Assembly: GCA_963921825.1 (NCBI GenBank) | Contig: OY997594.1 | Span: 12,281,001 to 12,345,000 of the forward strand | Origin: Erodium maritimum | Taxonomy: Eukaryota; Streptophyta; Magnoliopsida; Geraniales; Geraniaceae | Direction: 5' to 3' | DNA length: 64,000 nucleotides | Part shown: positions 22,686 through 35,057 of the stretch, in pieces | How positions within the stretch are numbered: position 1 is the stretch's first letter | Layout of the letters: each line of letters opens with the position of its first letter | Position numbers and translations under genes: made by a program | The notes under the pieces: generated by a model | Database searches by the model: none | What the model was told of the DNA's origin: nothing | Seen by the model: the letters and a program-made list of their open reading frames with translations, nothing else

Positions 22686-23335
22686 ATGGAGGCTTGTCAT
22701 AAAACATGTGTATGTTGTTTGTTTTTACTACAACTACTATTGCTTCTATCATCAATCTCAAGTTCAAGTTCTAAAACCCTTCAAGGTATATATACACTTA
22801 CCTTACATAATGTGATTTGCACTCGTGTATATGAATTTATAAATCTTAATCAACACATGTGTACGTTCCCAGGTTTTGATTCCCCTAGCCATATCTTAGC
22901 AGCAACAACAGATAATAATGATGCTTTTAGCGGAAAGGTAATATACAGGTCAAGCTTTTATGAATTATTATTTAAATTGGTGTACGGATTCATATTTTTT
23001 GGATGCGAGGCTCTAACGAACATTGTGTACATGTGTTATTTCAGGAAGGTGATCCAACCATTGGTAGTTACTACAATGTTGGAGGAAGGAAAATGAGAGG
23101 CGTCATGACAGTGAATAATATTAACGAGGACATGATGAAGAAGAAGAGCATATGCAAAGAAGGTGAAGTAAAGGTTGGTCTGAGAAATGGTGTGGAGTCT
23201 TGTAGCAAGAAGAAGCAATATAGAGGTGGGTTTGGAGGTGGAGAAGAAGATAGTAAAGTGGTAGAGGAGTCAGGTTTTGTAGCTGTCAATGCTGACTACC
23301 ATACCCCAAGGCACCATCCTCCCAAGAACAACTGA
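22686..23335 (+). CDS. RGF/GOLVEN/CLEL root meristem growth factor precursor (three exons, 151 aa)
   Basis: Precursor of a secreted signalling peptide. Exons by GT-AG sites and frame: 22686-22785, 22873-22937 and 23045-23335, giving 151 residues. Residues 1 to about 30 form a signal peptide (Cys/Leu-rich core, then a Ser run). The middle is a variable, basic propeptide. The C-terminus is DYHTPRHHPPKNN, residues 139-151, the conserved RGF/GOLVEN/CLEL motif. In this family the Asp-Tyr pair is recognised by tyrosylprotein sulfotransferase and the mature peptide of about 13 residues is released in the apoplast. Family members act through LRR receptor kinases on root meristem size, PLETHORA levels and gravitropism. 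Which member this is cannot be decided here. A Mutator-like MITE ends about 600 bp upstream. Confidence 0.88.
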
Positions 23336-24240
23336 TATATTGTAGTATACATACTCACCTACATCTTGAGTGTTTCAAGTGCTTTGTGTAATCTCAGTTC
23401 CTGTTTTATCTAATTTTGTTCTTTATTTTCTTCGTATTATGTTCCCAAAGTTCAATGAGAAGACGATGCTTGTTTTGATCATATATGGACGGTATAGGAA
23501 TCATCAATCGTGAACAATGTGTTAGACGGGTTAGTCCATAAACGATAATAAACAAGTAAAACTGAATCCAATATTATTAATTAATATTCAAATCACATAC
23601 GAAATAAAATAACAAACAAAATATGTAAAAGTATAAGTCGATACGTAATCGAAACAGTAACCTCAATCGATACTCGAAGAGGGAACTGGTATGTCGAGGC
23701 CTGCGAACCAGTTCCTTAAGACTTTTTATTGCCCCGTCTGAGCAAGTCTCCCAAGATACAACGACAACGTAAACGAACTCGAAACCGTGTATGAGAAGTA
23801 GCACCGAGTAGAAAGAAATCAGTTGCTCTGTTCTTGGAGAAGGAGAGAAATCGTGTAGGTAAATTTCGTGTCTATTTCGTCCCTACTACGTGTCTAAAAT
23901 TTTTCACTACGAATAATGAACTAGAACAGAGCTTATATAGGAAAAGGGGAGAGAGTTTTTGGAAACGAGTTTTATGGAAACACAATTTTCGGAAATATCA
24001 AATATTGGAAATATATTTTTCCTAGTAATTAATTATTAATTTCGAAATATAATAATATTAGGAAATTAAATAAATTTCGGAAATATTAAAAAATTCGAAA
24101 TAATAAAAAATTAGGAAATAATATAAATTTCAGAAATAATAAATTCTGAAATTTCCTTATTGCATATCAATTTCCATAACTGAAAAAGATATCAATTTCG
24201 GATTTCCTTATTTTGCATATTCTGAAAACTGGAAATTAAT

Positions 24241-24651
24241 TGTTGAGATTTTATACGGGCCGAAGCAAAACGGAGCTGGCGCTACGAGCCCAAATCCGTT
24301 GCAGCATTCGCGTCCCGCACACAGCCTTTCATCCAAGCAATTCAAACATGCTAGAAAGGCAACACTATATAAACCCAATGAAAGTTTAGCAATCTTTCGA
24401 TGTGGGACAACATAAAGATGATGTACTTTCCATTTGCAATTTTCTCAACAACTAAGTTCAACGGGTGATCTTTGAGCTTTAATTTCTCATTCACCTCTTG
24501 TTCGTTTAGACCTCATAATATCTCGTTGGAAAGGCCTCACTTCCTAGAACACGAAACTAGTCTTTCCATAGTTCTAGGATGACCCGATCCGGTAGATAAT
24601 TGAGTGTCAAGTTGACCATTTCCATTAGTCTAAACTCACTTTTGTCCAACA
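24241..24651 (-). repeat. Copia 3' LTR (at least this part)
   Basis: On the minus strand the LTR begins TGTTGGACAAAAG just after the polypurine tract, and a matching CA end is possible at 24241. The AT-rich region 23540-24240, with many GGAAAT motifs, may be the rest of a longer LTR. No partner LTR is seen. Confidence 0.45.
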
Positions 24652-25339
24652 ATCCCCCACATGAATAGAAATTAACGCGAGAGGAAAGCGATAGGATGGT
24701 GACTTCTCATAGCTGATATCTGCATAGGATAGGTAGGCAACACCCTTGAACCTTCCCTTGTGAAGATGTAACTACTTTACTGACTGACTAGTATACGCGA
24801 TGTCCTTGAACTATTCTGTCGTTTATGTAAATGACGATACATTCCACACAGACACCAACAAACACAGTTTTTTCGGTTCTCATGGTTATGTCCGTAAGTC
24901 ATGGACATCTCTTGTTAAGACAACTAAGCCCCAATAGTTTCCCTTGAGGCGACTCCACCTCACTCTCACATAGGTGATATTTCTTTGCTCATATTCTTGA
25001 AGCACAATGAATCATTAAAAGCATAGCTTAACCTTAACACGTTTCAAATCACTGTTTACATCATAGGAATGGACCCGGGGTGACCCCCACAGTGACCACA
25101 CAAGGTTTATGCGATTAGGTTGTCCCATTGAACCTAGATCTTGGGATCTCCAGTCAACTAGGTTGGGTTTTCCTTCACATAACGCCTTAATTGATTACGG
25201 GCTTTAGTCACATTCCTTTGGATGTTGTAACAACTAGATCTCTATTTAACCCTTTGGTTAGCGGATCCGCAATGTTATCTTTTGATCTTACAAAATCAAT
25301 AGCGATAACTACAATTGAGATCAGTTGTTTAATCAGATT

Positions 25340-26070
25340 TTTGCCCTATTGATTGTTGCTTGATTGTCACAATGCACACAAACCTCGAGCACAGGCTTTA
25401 GCCAATCTGGATTATCCTCCAAGAAGTTTCGTAGCCACTTGGTTTTATCCAAGGCACAAACTAAGATTCCATATAGTGGATCTAGTTATAATAGTTCGTC
25501 TTGAGGATATCCACGACAGTACTGCTTCTACTAGAGTAAGGACATATCCACTCATGCTTTTTGAATCCTTAATATCAGATATTCAACTAGCATCAGAGTA
25601 TCCTTCAAGAACGGTAGGTTTTCTCTTATAGTGCAGTCCATAGTCACACGAGTGTATAGTAAGTATCCAAGTACTCTTACGATAACTGTCCAATGGTCTT
25701 TCCATGGATTACTCGTGAGTCTACTCAGTGTACTTACCATAACTGCATGTCAGGTCTAGTACAACTCATGAGATACATAGTCAATGCTTTCACCTTTATT
25801 TTTGACAAATGTTCACTAATGTCTATAGGTGTTCTGGCATTACAAGTATCATTCTTACTGAACTTACTCAATATCTTGTCTATTTAGTGCGATTAGGTTA
25901 ACATGACACCATCAGATGAACGTTTGATTTGGATACCCAAAATCTTACACGCGAGTACCATTTCTTTTATGTCAAAAGTAGAGTTTAACAAGGTTTTGGT
26001 ACCCTTTACCATCTTATCACTACTCCCATGATTAGAATGTCCTCCACGTACAGACATAGGATCATATATC
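25340..26070 (-). pseudogene. Copia reverse transcriptase/RNase H relic
   Basis: The minus strand shows LCLYVEDIL near 26035-26060 (the copia YVDD motif with Glu for Asp). Next is [21 protein letters not shown] near 25630-25710 (the NPGKEHW..V.R.LRYL block). Then comes HCDNQATI at 25351-25374, the RNase H CDNQ..I motif. They are in the order expected for copia pol but in different frames, so the gene is long dead. Confidence 0.8.
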
Positions 26071-27110
26071 CGTCATTTGGGGTACTAACATCTATCATTT
26101 GTCACACTTGTTTATCTTGTAGTTATTGACTAGCAAGACATCTTCAAGCTTTTGTACATTGCTTAAGTGCTAGCTTCAGTCCAATAAACTACAGTCCACT
26201 ACTTTTAAGACCGATTGTCATCTTATTTAATAATGGAGCCAATAACTTAGCAAGACACCCCCACATTTTCAAGTAATTATTGGAAGGTTTTCTCCCTTTC
26301 CATAATTCGTGTAGAGTCTTGTCTAATTTCTTAAGGGGTACCTTATTCAAAGGTAGTTAGCTAACAAAATAGCTTCCCCTCCCCCCACATGCCAAGTGAC
26401 AACCCAGATTTGATTTGATCAAAAGGTTCGTCATGTGAATAATTATTTTGACATAAATTCCGCATTTATAGTCCGTTGGAATTTTAGGATGTGTTCCGAG
26501 ATTGTTTAATCTTACGCAGCGCTACGTGGTAAACGTGTCCAATTTCCCATGTCATACATATAACGACACAATGAGATAATTATAAGAAGCGTCCCCCTTA
26601 CATTATTCATTTATTGGGCTTAACGTGTTTGGGAACATATTCGTTTCCCACAAATATTCATCCTTAGTTAAAACTAATTTATCACCCTCATAAACCGTCC
26701 TTAAGCCTTGTACACTTCAAGTCGTTTCGAGGTTCTTCCTATATCCGGAAGTCACATTGAAATTTGAGCAATTCTCATTTTCAAATAATTTTACGTTGTT
26801 TCACTAAGAAACTAATCCAATTAACAATTTTTAACATTTGGACGTATTCCAATATGTTTAAATTGATTTGTCATATTTCAAATGTCAAGAATTGAAACTA
26901 TTCAAATTTGGTCATTTGTTCTTTCCATGGAGCAAAATTAACTTGATCTTGAAACCTTAAATTTAATCGTTCTAACGTGTTTCACATTGAAACTGAAATC
27001 GATTAATAGGTCAATGATTAAATTAATCTTCTCAATGATAAATCGACACATTCGATTGAACTTGTACCAAGTAAGCCGAATCGATTAATTAATCGTTCAC
27101 ACGTGTTTGA

Positions 27111-28140
27111 TCAAGAAGTTTGAAAATGATAGTGGTGCAGTCTATGGGGGAGGCAGTCAGAGTTGTTAGGGTATCACCAAGCCATACAATACCTACGTGG
27201 TTGATCTGTTTTGCTATACCATAGTAAAGCCAGGGCCATCACTCGTCTAGATTCCTCCCTCTCACGGTCAACATGGCCCTGACATTACCATGCAAAACAA
27301 AATAGAGATAGTCTATCATACTACAATTGATGTAGACCGGGTGTGGATGCTCCTTGAATTCCTGGCAGATATAGCAGAGGGGTAGGCAAGACAGATCCAT
27401 CCAAAACTGCATCTGAAGGGCCTCTTCATAGCATAGACCCCACTGATCGTTGGCTACCTTGATGCAACCTCTAAGGGTGTTGTTGATGGTGGTTATTGTT
27501 GCCACAGTCATGACATCCAACAAGATATTTGACGCGTGGGGGCAAAGTTGGATATGCTCAAATCACACGAACACCGTTTGAGCAAGGAAATCCAAGAGGA
27601 TGAGGGTGCTCTCTTAAAGCATCGGGGTTCCCCGCGACAGACTCGATCCTTAGCATCCTAGGACACGAAGTAAAACATGGAGATCTTGTGCCTCGTGTCC
27701 TTGAAGACGAGGCCATCGGGTCCCCACAATCGAGACGTAAGTCTGAGCATTGCCTTTATTTTGAATGAGAGAGAGGTGAGGAGACGATCCGCCTGATCAA
27801 AACTCCGACAGATACACATATAAGAAGCGGGTCATGCGAGACCTCAGAGATGAGGTCATCCTTGTCGAGGCTGCTTGCATTCAATCCTTCTTGTAGGTCC
27901 AAGAGGTCATTGCTAGGAGGCAGTGAAATGGTGGAGCCATCAACATTCACAAGAGAAGGGAGGGTAGCAAAGTTGAGAGGGAGACGGGTGGTGGATATGA
28001 ACAATGAAGACTGATGATGAACATTAGGGGGTCTGATAGGGCTCTTGTATAAGGTGTGTACATTGTCGTGAATTAGTCACTTGGCGGGCGGGCCTATGTT
28101 GCATGGACTCTGACTCATTATACTAATCAAAGTTCTTTTA
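27111..28140. other. Unassigned DNA with two minus-strand ORFs
   Basis: Less AT-rich than its surroundings. Minus-strand frames 27239-27523 and 27756-28004 have coding-like composition, the first including HPHPVYINCSMIDYLYFVLH. I do not recognise either. They could be decayed pieces of one host or transposon gene. Confidence 0.3.
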
Positions 28141-28734
28141 AATTATAGGAATACAATAGCATAACAAGATTAAATATAGAAGAAATTTTCGGTTTTAAAA
28201 TGTAAAGCTGAGGCGTGGAACTTAAGCACCCTAACTTGAATGTAATTTGTCCGGTAAACCTTGGTGATGTTCAGTGGCCAATTACACCTCGAACTTACAA
28301 AACAATACCCAGAAATAAAGAGATTTTAAAGGAGAAGGTATTGCTTTAGATGTGTTAAGAAAGACTAGAGAAGTCTAATTTATAAGAGTAGCTTTCATTC
28401 TCAATTTTATTTCCGCACTAGCTTTCACTTTTTTACCTTCTATTTAATATTTATTTTTTAAAACTCTTACATACGAAAATATTTTTTCACCCCCTTATTC
28501 TCTCTTAACTCTCCATCTTCCTCATCTTTCCACAACCCTCTAACTCTTCATCTCCCTCATCTTTCTCTCAACTCTCTTTCTTCAACTTCTTTCTTCTTCA
28601 TCTTCTCTTACCTCCAACCATTGTGTTCGTCGAATTCACCATGAGCCACCATCGTCTTCCTACTTCTTTCTTCTTCTCCAAGTCCAAGGTGTGTTTTAGG
28701 ATATTTTTTTGGTAAAAACATTAATAGAGATGGG
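28141..28734. other. AT-rich intergenic DNA
   Basis: Nothing recognised; a CT-rich tract (TCTTCATC-type) runs through about 28480-28620. Confidence 0.4.
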
Positions 28735-29050
28735 TTGGGGTGTAGTTGCAGGTCTCGACATGGTCATTCAACCATGAAATTTGGTTGGACGACCATGGTC
28801 ATTCAACCATGAAGCTTGGTGGAACGACCATTTTCCCCTCAATTTTTAGGTCATCCCGCCAAATTTTTGGTCAAACGACCAAGTCTATTGTCGTCCACCA
28901 AGACCATGGTCGGCCTTCCAATTTTTCATGGTCGTCCGACAAGACCATGTAGTTTGACCATGCAACTTGGTGGAACAAGCATGGTTAATGGACCATAAAA
29001 GTTGGCGAACCCACCATGATCGTTTGACCAACTTTTCATGGTCACACAAT
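28735..29050. repeat. Minirepeat array of ACCATGGTC-type units
   Basis: About ten imperfect units built on ACCATG(G)TC(G/A)TT(C/T)GACCA, some direct and some inverted, interleaved with AA(A/C)TTGGTGGAACGACC. The motif is itself nearly palindromic. No ORF depends on it. Confidence 0.7.
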
Positions 29051-29214
29051 CAAATATGGTTTTTTTAAAAGAATAAGAGAATTTGAATTTTGAAAATACA
29101 GGGGAGAGATTTAATTTGTGGAAAAGTACAAAATGGGAATATCAAAGTTATATTAAATGAGAAGGCTAAAGAACAATAAAGTTAATACATAAACTAGTGC
29201 ACAAATAAAATTAA

Positions 29215-30217
29215 GGGAAATTTGGAAATATATGCTTCATAACATAGCATATTTTTTTAGTATGCTACTATGATTCAATATTTATAAATCTATGCTTTTG
29301 AAATATTTTAGGACAATTGAACCATGGTTGTTTGAGAAAAAATGTTTGGACTTAACCACTTGTGCTAAATTACTTACATGTATTATAGCCTTTTATTATT
29401 TTTTTTACTATACTTTATTATATACTAAGTTCTCGTACTACACCAAAATTTAAAATAAAAATATGAATAATTGAAAAATACTTATGGTGAACTCTGCACG
29501 TTTTGCAAATACTTACGGTGTATTGTTTTTGTTACAAATACGTATAGTGTATTATTTTTCATGCGTTAAAAGTGTGAAAACTAACGGAAAATTGGGATTT
29601 TAGAGGGTGTGCAACTTTAAAATTTTCAAAATAAATAAATAAATATGGGTATACCGTACGTATTTCAAATAAATAACTATGTGTATACCAAAATAAATAA
29701 ATAAATACTATTTAAAAATATATTTGTATATATACATATTTATTTATTTTGGAAATTTTAAAGTTTTACATGCTCTAAAATCCCAATTTTCCATTAGTTT
29801 TCACACTTTTTGCACATGAAAAATAATATATAGTAAGTTTTTTCAACAAAAAACAGTACACCGTAAGTATTTACAAAACGTGTAGAGTTCATCATAAGTA
29901 TTTTTTCAATTATCCGTATTTTTATTCTAAATTTTGGTGTAGCACGAGAACTTAGTATATAATAAAATATAGTAAAATAAATAATAAAAGGCTATAATAC
30001 ATATAAGTAATTTAGTACAAGTGGTTAAGTTCAAATATTTTTTCTTGAACAACCATGGTTCAAATCCTCTCATATACAATTTATTTTGAGATTTAAACTA
30101 ATAATAATAAGGGTATTTTTGTCCTAAAATATTTCAAAAGCATAGATTTACAAATATTGAATTATAGTGGCATACTAAAAAAATATGCTATGTTATGAAG
30201 CATAGATTTCCAAATTT
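29215..30217. mobile_element. Mutator-like element with very long inverted repeats
   Basis: The two halves (about 29215-29690 and 29725-30217) are inverted copies of each other over nearly 480 bp, interrupted by an insert of about 65 bp at 30060-30122 in the right arm. The end GGGAAATTTGGAAATATATGC is nearly the same as that of the element at 48679-49805, which has a clean 9-bp duplication, so I assign both to one Mutator-like family. The last three bases of the right end and a clear target duplication are lost here. Confidence 0.7.
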
Positions 30218-30820
30218 AATAAATAAGGATATTTAACCAACAACAAAAACCCACAAAGCAAACATAAACAAGACGTGACTTTAAATTTATCGGAACTGCA
30301 CACAAGTTTTGAAAAACTAAACCATAATGCGTTAAAAATATTATTTCCAACAAAATTTTGTCAGGTATGAAATGGAGAAGCTTATTTATTGAGAACATAG
30401 TAGAAATTCATCTTGAATATGTAAGGCGTATTGCTTAGTGTCAGACCATATATATAGACTTTATATTCTTTTGTGTTTCTGCCCTATTTCATGTGATAAA
30501 ACACGAAATCTTTAAGTAGAGTTCATCTATTCTATGGGGCGTGGGTACCCCAATTTGTGAGGTTGAGCATCGGTCGATGATCGATACCAACAATCTTTTT
30601 TATCCTGGTATTTTCGTTGGTGTGAAAATGTCCATCGATGCTGATACTGAAAATCGATAGATACTCGTACAATCGATTGGCCTTAATCACGGTCAGTGTC
30701 CGATTTTTAACTGGACAACCAATTATCTAACCACTCTGACGAATAGAAATCAACAACGAGTGTTCTAACGTCACTGACGAGAAAAAAGGAGCAACTACGA
30801 GATTTAGACAAAGACCTAAA
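30218..30820. other. Intergenic DNA
   Basis: No gene or element recognised. Several GATCGAT/ATCGATAG motifs cluster at 30560-30680. Confidence 0.4.
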
Positions 30821-30936
30821 GAAGAAGAAGAAGAAGAAGAAGAAGAAGAAGAAGAAGAAGAAGAAGAAGAAGAAGAAGAAGAAGAAGAAGAAGAAGAAGA
30901 AGAAGAAGAAGAAGAAGAAGAAGAAGAAGAAGAAGA
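30821..30936. repeat. Microsatellite (GAA) about 38 units
   Basis: 116 bp of uninterrupted GAA repeats. The long Ser and Leu ORFs on the minus strand here are only readings of this tract. Confidence 0.97.
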
Positions 30937-31094
30937 CATTGATTTGGGTATGTAACTTCGTGTTTCATTGCTCTGGGTTTTTCACCGTGCCCTAGTAACA
31001 TTCACAATACACGCACACAAAATCAAGGTTGGTTGTAGACGACGCCAGAAAAATTGTTAGACGAAGAGTGTAGATGCTAGTGTCAGATTCACTA

Positions 31095-31985
31095 GTGGTG
31101 GTGGCCGGTCCTAGCTCCGGCCAGCCACCCCATGGCCGGCCAGCCACCACCCACGGTGGCCTGAGCTCCCCCCAATCCTCCGGTCACCGGAAAACGCTCA
31201 TCTCTTCGCTCCAAACACCTCCAATAAACCCCACACCTCAACTCATCCATATTCAACCAATTTCAAACCAAACCCTAACTTTTAAACTTAGCAAAACGAG
31301 AATCGGTTAGGTGCTCATCGTAGAGAATGTCGATGTGAGCTTGAATCTTCTATCGTTGAGACGATCCAATGGTTTGATGCTCGTGAATAGTGGCAAACCC
31401 TAGAAACTCCCTCTCTTTTCTCTCTTCTCCTTCTCTCTTCTTTCTCTTTCCAAAACTCAAATTTTCTCTTTCTAAAACTCTAATGGTCGAACCCCCCTAC
31501 TTGTGGTCTTCCTTGTCTTGTCCAAATACCTAACACCACCACTTGTGTGACATGTGGCAAGTGGGTCCCACACCTTTTAGGATAAATATCTTCTAGATAT
31601 TTTTCAATCAGATTCGCGAAATTCGGACGTTTCGGGCCCCGAACGGGCAATTTTTCCAAGAAATTACGAAACTTCACGGGCTACAAGGAAACGGCTCAAC
31701 TAAGACCGCTGCGACGACGGATAAGCTTTTTGGATCCAAAACGGTCCTCGAATTGACCAAAACGTCGCTCGGTTGACTTTTCCAGCGAAAAGTCAACATT
31801 TCCCAAATGGGTCAGAAAGTTGCCCTGAGTCCCCCGGAACTCACTTTGGTCGATATCGGGGTCAACTTAAGTCCAGTATGACCCTCGGGGTCAATTTTAG
31901 GTTCAATTAAGTGTCTGTCTTAAAATTTTTAAATTTTCCCGTTTTTCGCATATTTGACTGGCGTTGACCGGGAGTGGTTATTACA
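31095..31985 (-). repeat. 3' LTR of Tekay element 2, outer two thirds missing
   Basis: Aligns base for base in length with 39526-40416. Nothing resembling 37373-39525 lies to its left, so the LTR was truncated after insertion and no target duplication can be read here. Confidence 0.92.
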
Positions 31986-33560
31986 GTCTACCACCCTTAA
32001 AGGAATTTCGTCCGTGAAATTTAAAACAGACGTACCTCGGGAGTCGAACAAGTCGGGGTACTTCACGCGAACATCGTCCTCGCGTTCCCAAGTCGACTCA
32101 GCCCCGTGATGTTTCCACTGCACCCGTACCAGGCAGATAATCTTGCCCCGCAGGACCTGCTCCCGTGTGTCCATGATCCGAACCGGCTGCTCCTCATAGG
32201 AGACATCGTCAGCCACCTCGATATCTGCCCACTCAATGACGTGGGAGGGGTCCGCATTGTACTGCCGCAACTAGGACATGTGGAAGACGTTATGAACTCT
32301 CCCAAGTTGCGGTGGTAACGCCAGACGATAAGTCACTGCTCCCACTCTGCTCAAGATCTCGAAAGGGCCAATGTACCGCGGAGCCAACTTGCCCCCGCTG
32401 CGTCTGAACCGTACCAATCCCTTCCTCGGGCTCACCTTCTGGAACACGTGATCCCCGACTGCGAACTCAAGAGGTCAACGCCGTCTGTCGGCGTAGCTCT
32501 TCTGCCGACTCTGTGCGGTCTTCAACCGCTCGCGTATCAGCGCGACCTTCTCTGTCGTCTCTCTGACAAGATCTGGCCCCAGCAGACTCTTGTCCCCCAC
32601 CTCTTCCCAACACACTGGCGATCGACACGACCTCCCATACAACGCTTCGAACTGTGCCATCCCAATACTGGCCTGGAAGTTGTTATTGTAGGCGAACTGG
32701 ACCAACGACAGGTGGGTCTCCCACGATCCCCTGAAGTCCAGCACACATGTCCGCACCATGTCTTCCAAGATCTGAATAGTGCGCTCGGACTGACCGTCTG
32801 TCTGGGGATGGTGTGCTGTACTGAGTAGAACCTCGGTCCCCAACGCGGTCTGCAGACTCGGCCAAAATCTGGACGTGAAACGAGGATCCCTGTCAGACAC
32901 TATCGACACAGGGACCCTATGGAGGCGCACTATCTCCTGAATGTACAGGCTGCTCAACTTGTCGAACAGATCAGTCACCCTCATAGCCAGGAAATGGGCC
33001 GACTTGGTCAACCAATCGACTACTACCCATACGGCGTCGTGTCCCTTCGGCGATCTCGGAAGTCCACCCACGAAGTCCATCGTGATATGCTCCCACTTCC
33101 ACTGGGCAATCGGTAGTGGCTGCAACAACCCGGCGAGACGCTGATGTTCGGTCTTCACCTGCTGACATACGAGACACCTCGATACAAATTCTGTGACCGC
33201 TCTCCGCATCCCGCTCCACCAGAAGTGCCGCCTGATGTCACGGTACATCTTGGTGCCACCCGGGTGCACTGTAAGACGCGAATGATGTGACTCTCGCAAC
33301 ACGTCGTCTCTACACTTGCCCGGAACGAATAACCCTCCTCGATACCGTAACCCCCAATCTGCACTAATCTCCCAGCCTACCACCTCGTCACCGCTGACGA
33401 CCCTTTCTCGGATCTCTGACGTCTCGACGTCCTCTGACTGCGCTTCCAGCACTCGGGCAAGCAGTGAGGGCTGAGCCACCAATGAGCACGTGGCCACGCC
33501 ACTAGTAATCTCCTCTAGCTTAAGCTCGAACGTGCTCAGTTCCCCCATCATGTCCCACTC
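31929..33560 (-). pseudogene. Integrase and chromodomain region of Tekay element 2
   Basis: Integrase with the zinc-binding HHSRLTVHP and CLVCQQ, core motifs VVVDWLTKS, SDRDPRF and QTDGQSERT, and the chromodomain-like end LVRVQWKHHG with TWEREDDVRVKYPDLF. Stops: TGA at 32475-32477 (element 1 has Arg there) and TAG at 32271-32273 (element 1 has Gln). The normal terminator after DLFD is missing, so the frame runs through the polypurine tract and ends inside the LTR at 31929. Confidence 0.93.
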
Positions 33561-35057
33561 TCAGACTGATATGCTAGCAAGACTCGAAACAGACTTCCTA
33601 CTCAGGGCGTCGGCTACCACGTTCGCCTTACCCGGATGGTAGTGTAGTTTGAAGTCGTACTCCTCGAGTAGCTCCATCCATCGCCACTGGCGCATGTTCA
33701 GGTCTTGTTGGGAAAAGATGTACTTCAGGCTCTTGTGGTCCGAGAACACCTGAAACCCCTCGCCATACAGATAATACCGCCAACCCTTTAGCGCGAACAC
33801 GACTACTGCTAGCTCCAAGTCGTGGGTAGGATAGTTGCGCTCGTGCGTCTTCAACTGCCTGGAGCCATAAGCAACCACTCTACCCAACTGCATCAGTACA
33901 CAGCCCAATCCTTCCCCGGACGCATCACAGTAGGCCTCATACCCGATCCCTCGCTCTGGCACTACCAATACTGGAGCTGTGGTCAGACGAGTCTTCAACT
34001 CCGTGAATGCATGCTCACAATCCTATGTCCACACAAACCAAACTCCCTTGCGCGTCAACATAGTCATCGGCGCGGCTAGTCGCGCAAAGTCCTGGACAAA
34101 CCGCCGATAATAGCCTGCCAACCCTAGAAAGCTGCGGATCTCGAAGACACTCGTGGGCCGTGCCCACTTCAAAACCGCGTCAATCTTCGACGGATCGACC
34201 AGTATACCGTCACGGGATACAATGTGACCGAGGAATTTCACCTCAGCGAGCCAAAACTCGTACTTCTCCAGGTTGGCATATAGCTGATGCGTGCGTAGCA
34301 GGGTCAGAACAGTTCTCAAATGTACCTCATGTGCCGCCTCGCTCTGCGAATAGATCAAGATGTCGTCTACGAACACCACCACAAACTGATCTAAGTACGG
34401 CCAGAATATACTGTTCATCAGATCCATGAACGTTGCAGGTGCGTTCGTCAGTCCAAACGGCATCACCACGAACTCGTAATGCCCATAGCGTGTCCGGAAT
34501 GCAGTTTTTGCGACGTCCCCCTCTAGGACTCGCAACTGGTAATATCCGGATCGCAGATCAATCTTCGAGAAACATGTTGACCCTCTCAACTGGTCGAACA
34601 AGTCATCGATCCTCGGCATCGGGTATCGGTTCTTTACTGTAACCCGGTTCAGCTTCCGGTAATCTATACACATCCGAAGCTCTCAACTCTTCTTCTTCAC
34701 GAAGAGTGTTGGTGCTCCCCACGGCGATTCGCTCAGACGGATAAATCCCTTCTCCTGAAGCTCCTCGAGCTGACGCTTCAGCTCAGTCAACTCTGTCGGC
34801 GCAAACCTGTAAGGCGCCATCGATATCGCTGCCGTTCCCGGCAACAGGTAAATCCCGAACTCCACCTCACGTTCCGGTGGAAAACCGCTCAACTCCTCAG
34901 GAAAGACCTCGGGGAACTCGCATACCACTCGCGGTAACTCTCGGCTCTGTCCAGCCGATACTTCCTCCACTGCGGACAACGGCGACAGGAGAACCCCGCT
35001 CTTACTACCCAAAACACACGTCACCTTCGTGCTGCCTACTGACACTGTCACTCGTCA
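33561..35057 (-). pseudogene. Reverse transcriptase and RNase H region of Tekay element 2
   Basis: Linker ending [12 protein letters not shown], then reverse transcriptase ([42 protein letters not shown]) and RNase H ([30 protein letters not shown]). All lie in one frame with Gag and integrase. Stops fall at 35055-35057 (TGA), 34683-34685 (TGA), 34023-34025 (TAG) and 33561-33563 (TGA). At 35055 and 33561 element 1 has Arg, so CGA to TGA is the simplest reading. The catalytic motifs themselves are unchanged. Confidence 0.94.

Larger units (their letters stand above)
23500..27110 (-). mobile_element. Decayed Ty1/copia retrotransposon
   Basis: Read on the minus strand, remnants of copia reverse transcriptase and RNase H (25340-26070) lie upstream of a GTGGGGGATTG polypurine tract and a TGTTGGAC LTR start at 24651. 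The 5' side of the element is not identifiable. The whole is full of small indels and is old. Exact outer limits are uncertain. Confidence 0.65.

Noticed and set aside
30727-31001. Long Ser-only and Leu-only ORFs on the minus strand
   Set aside because: They are translations of the (GAA)38 microsatellite.
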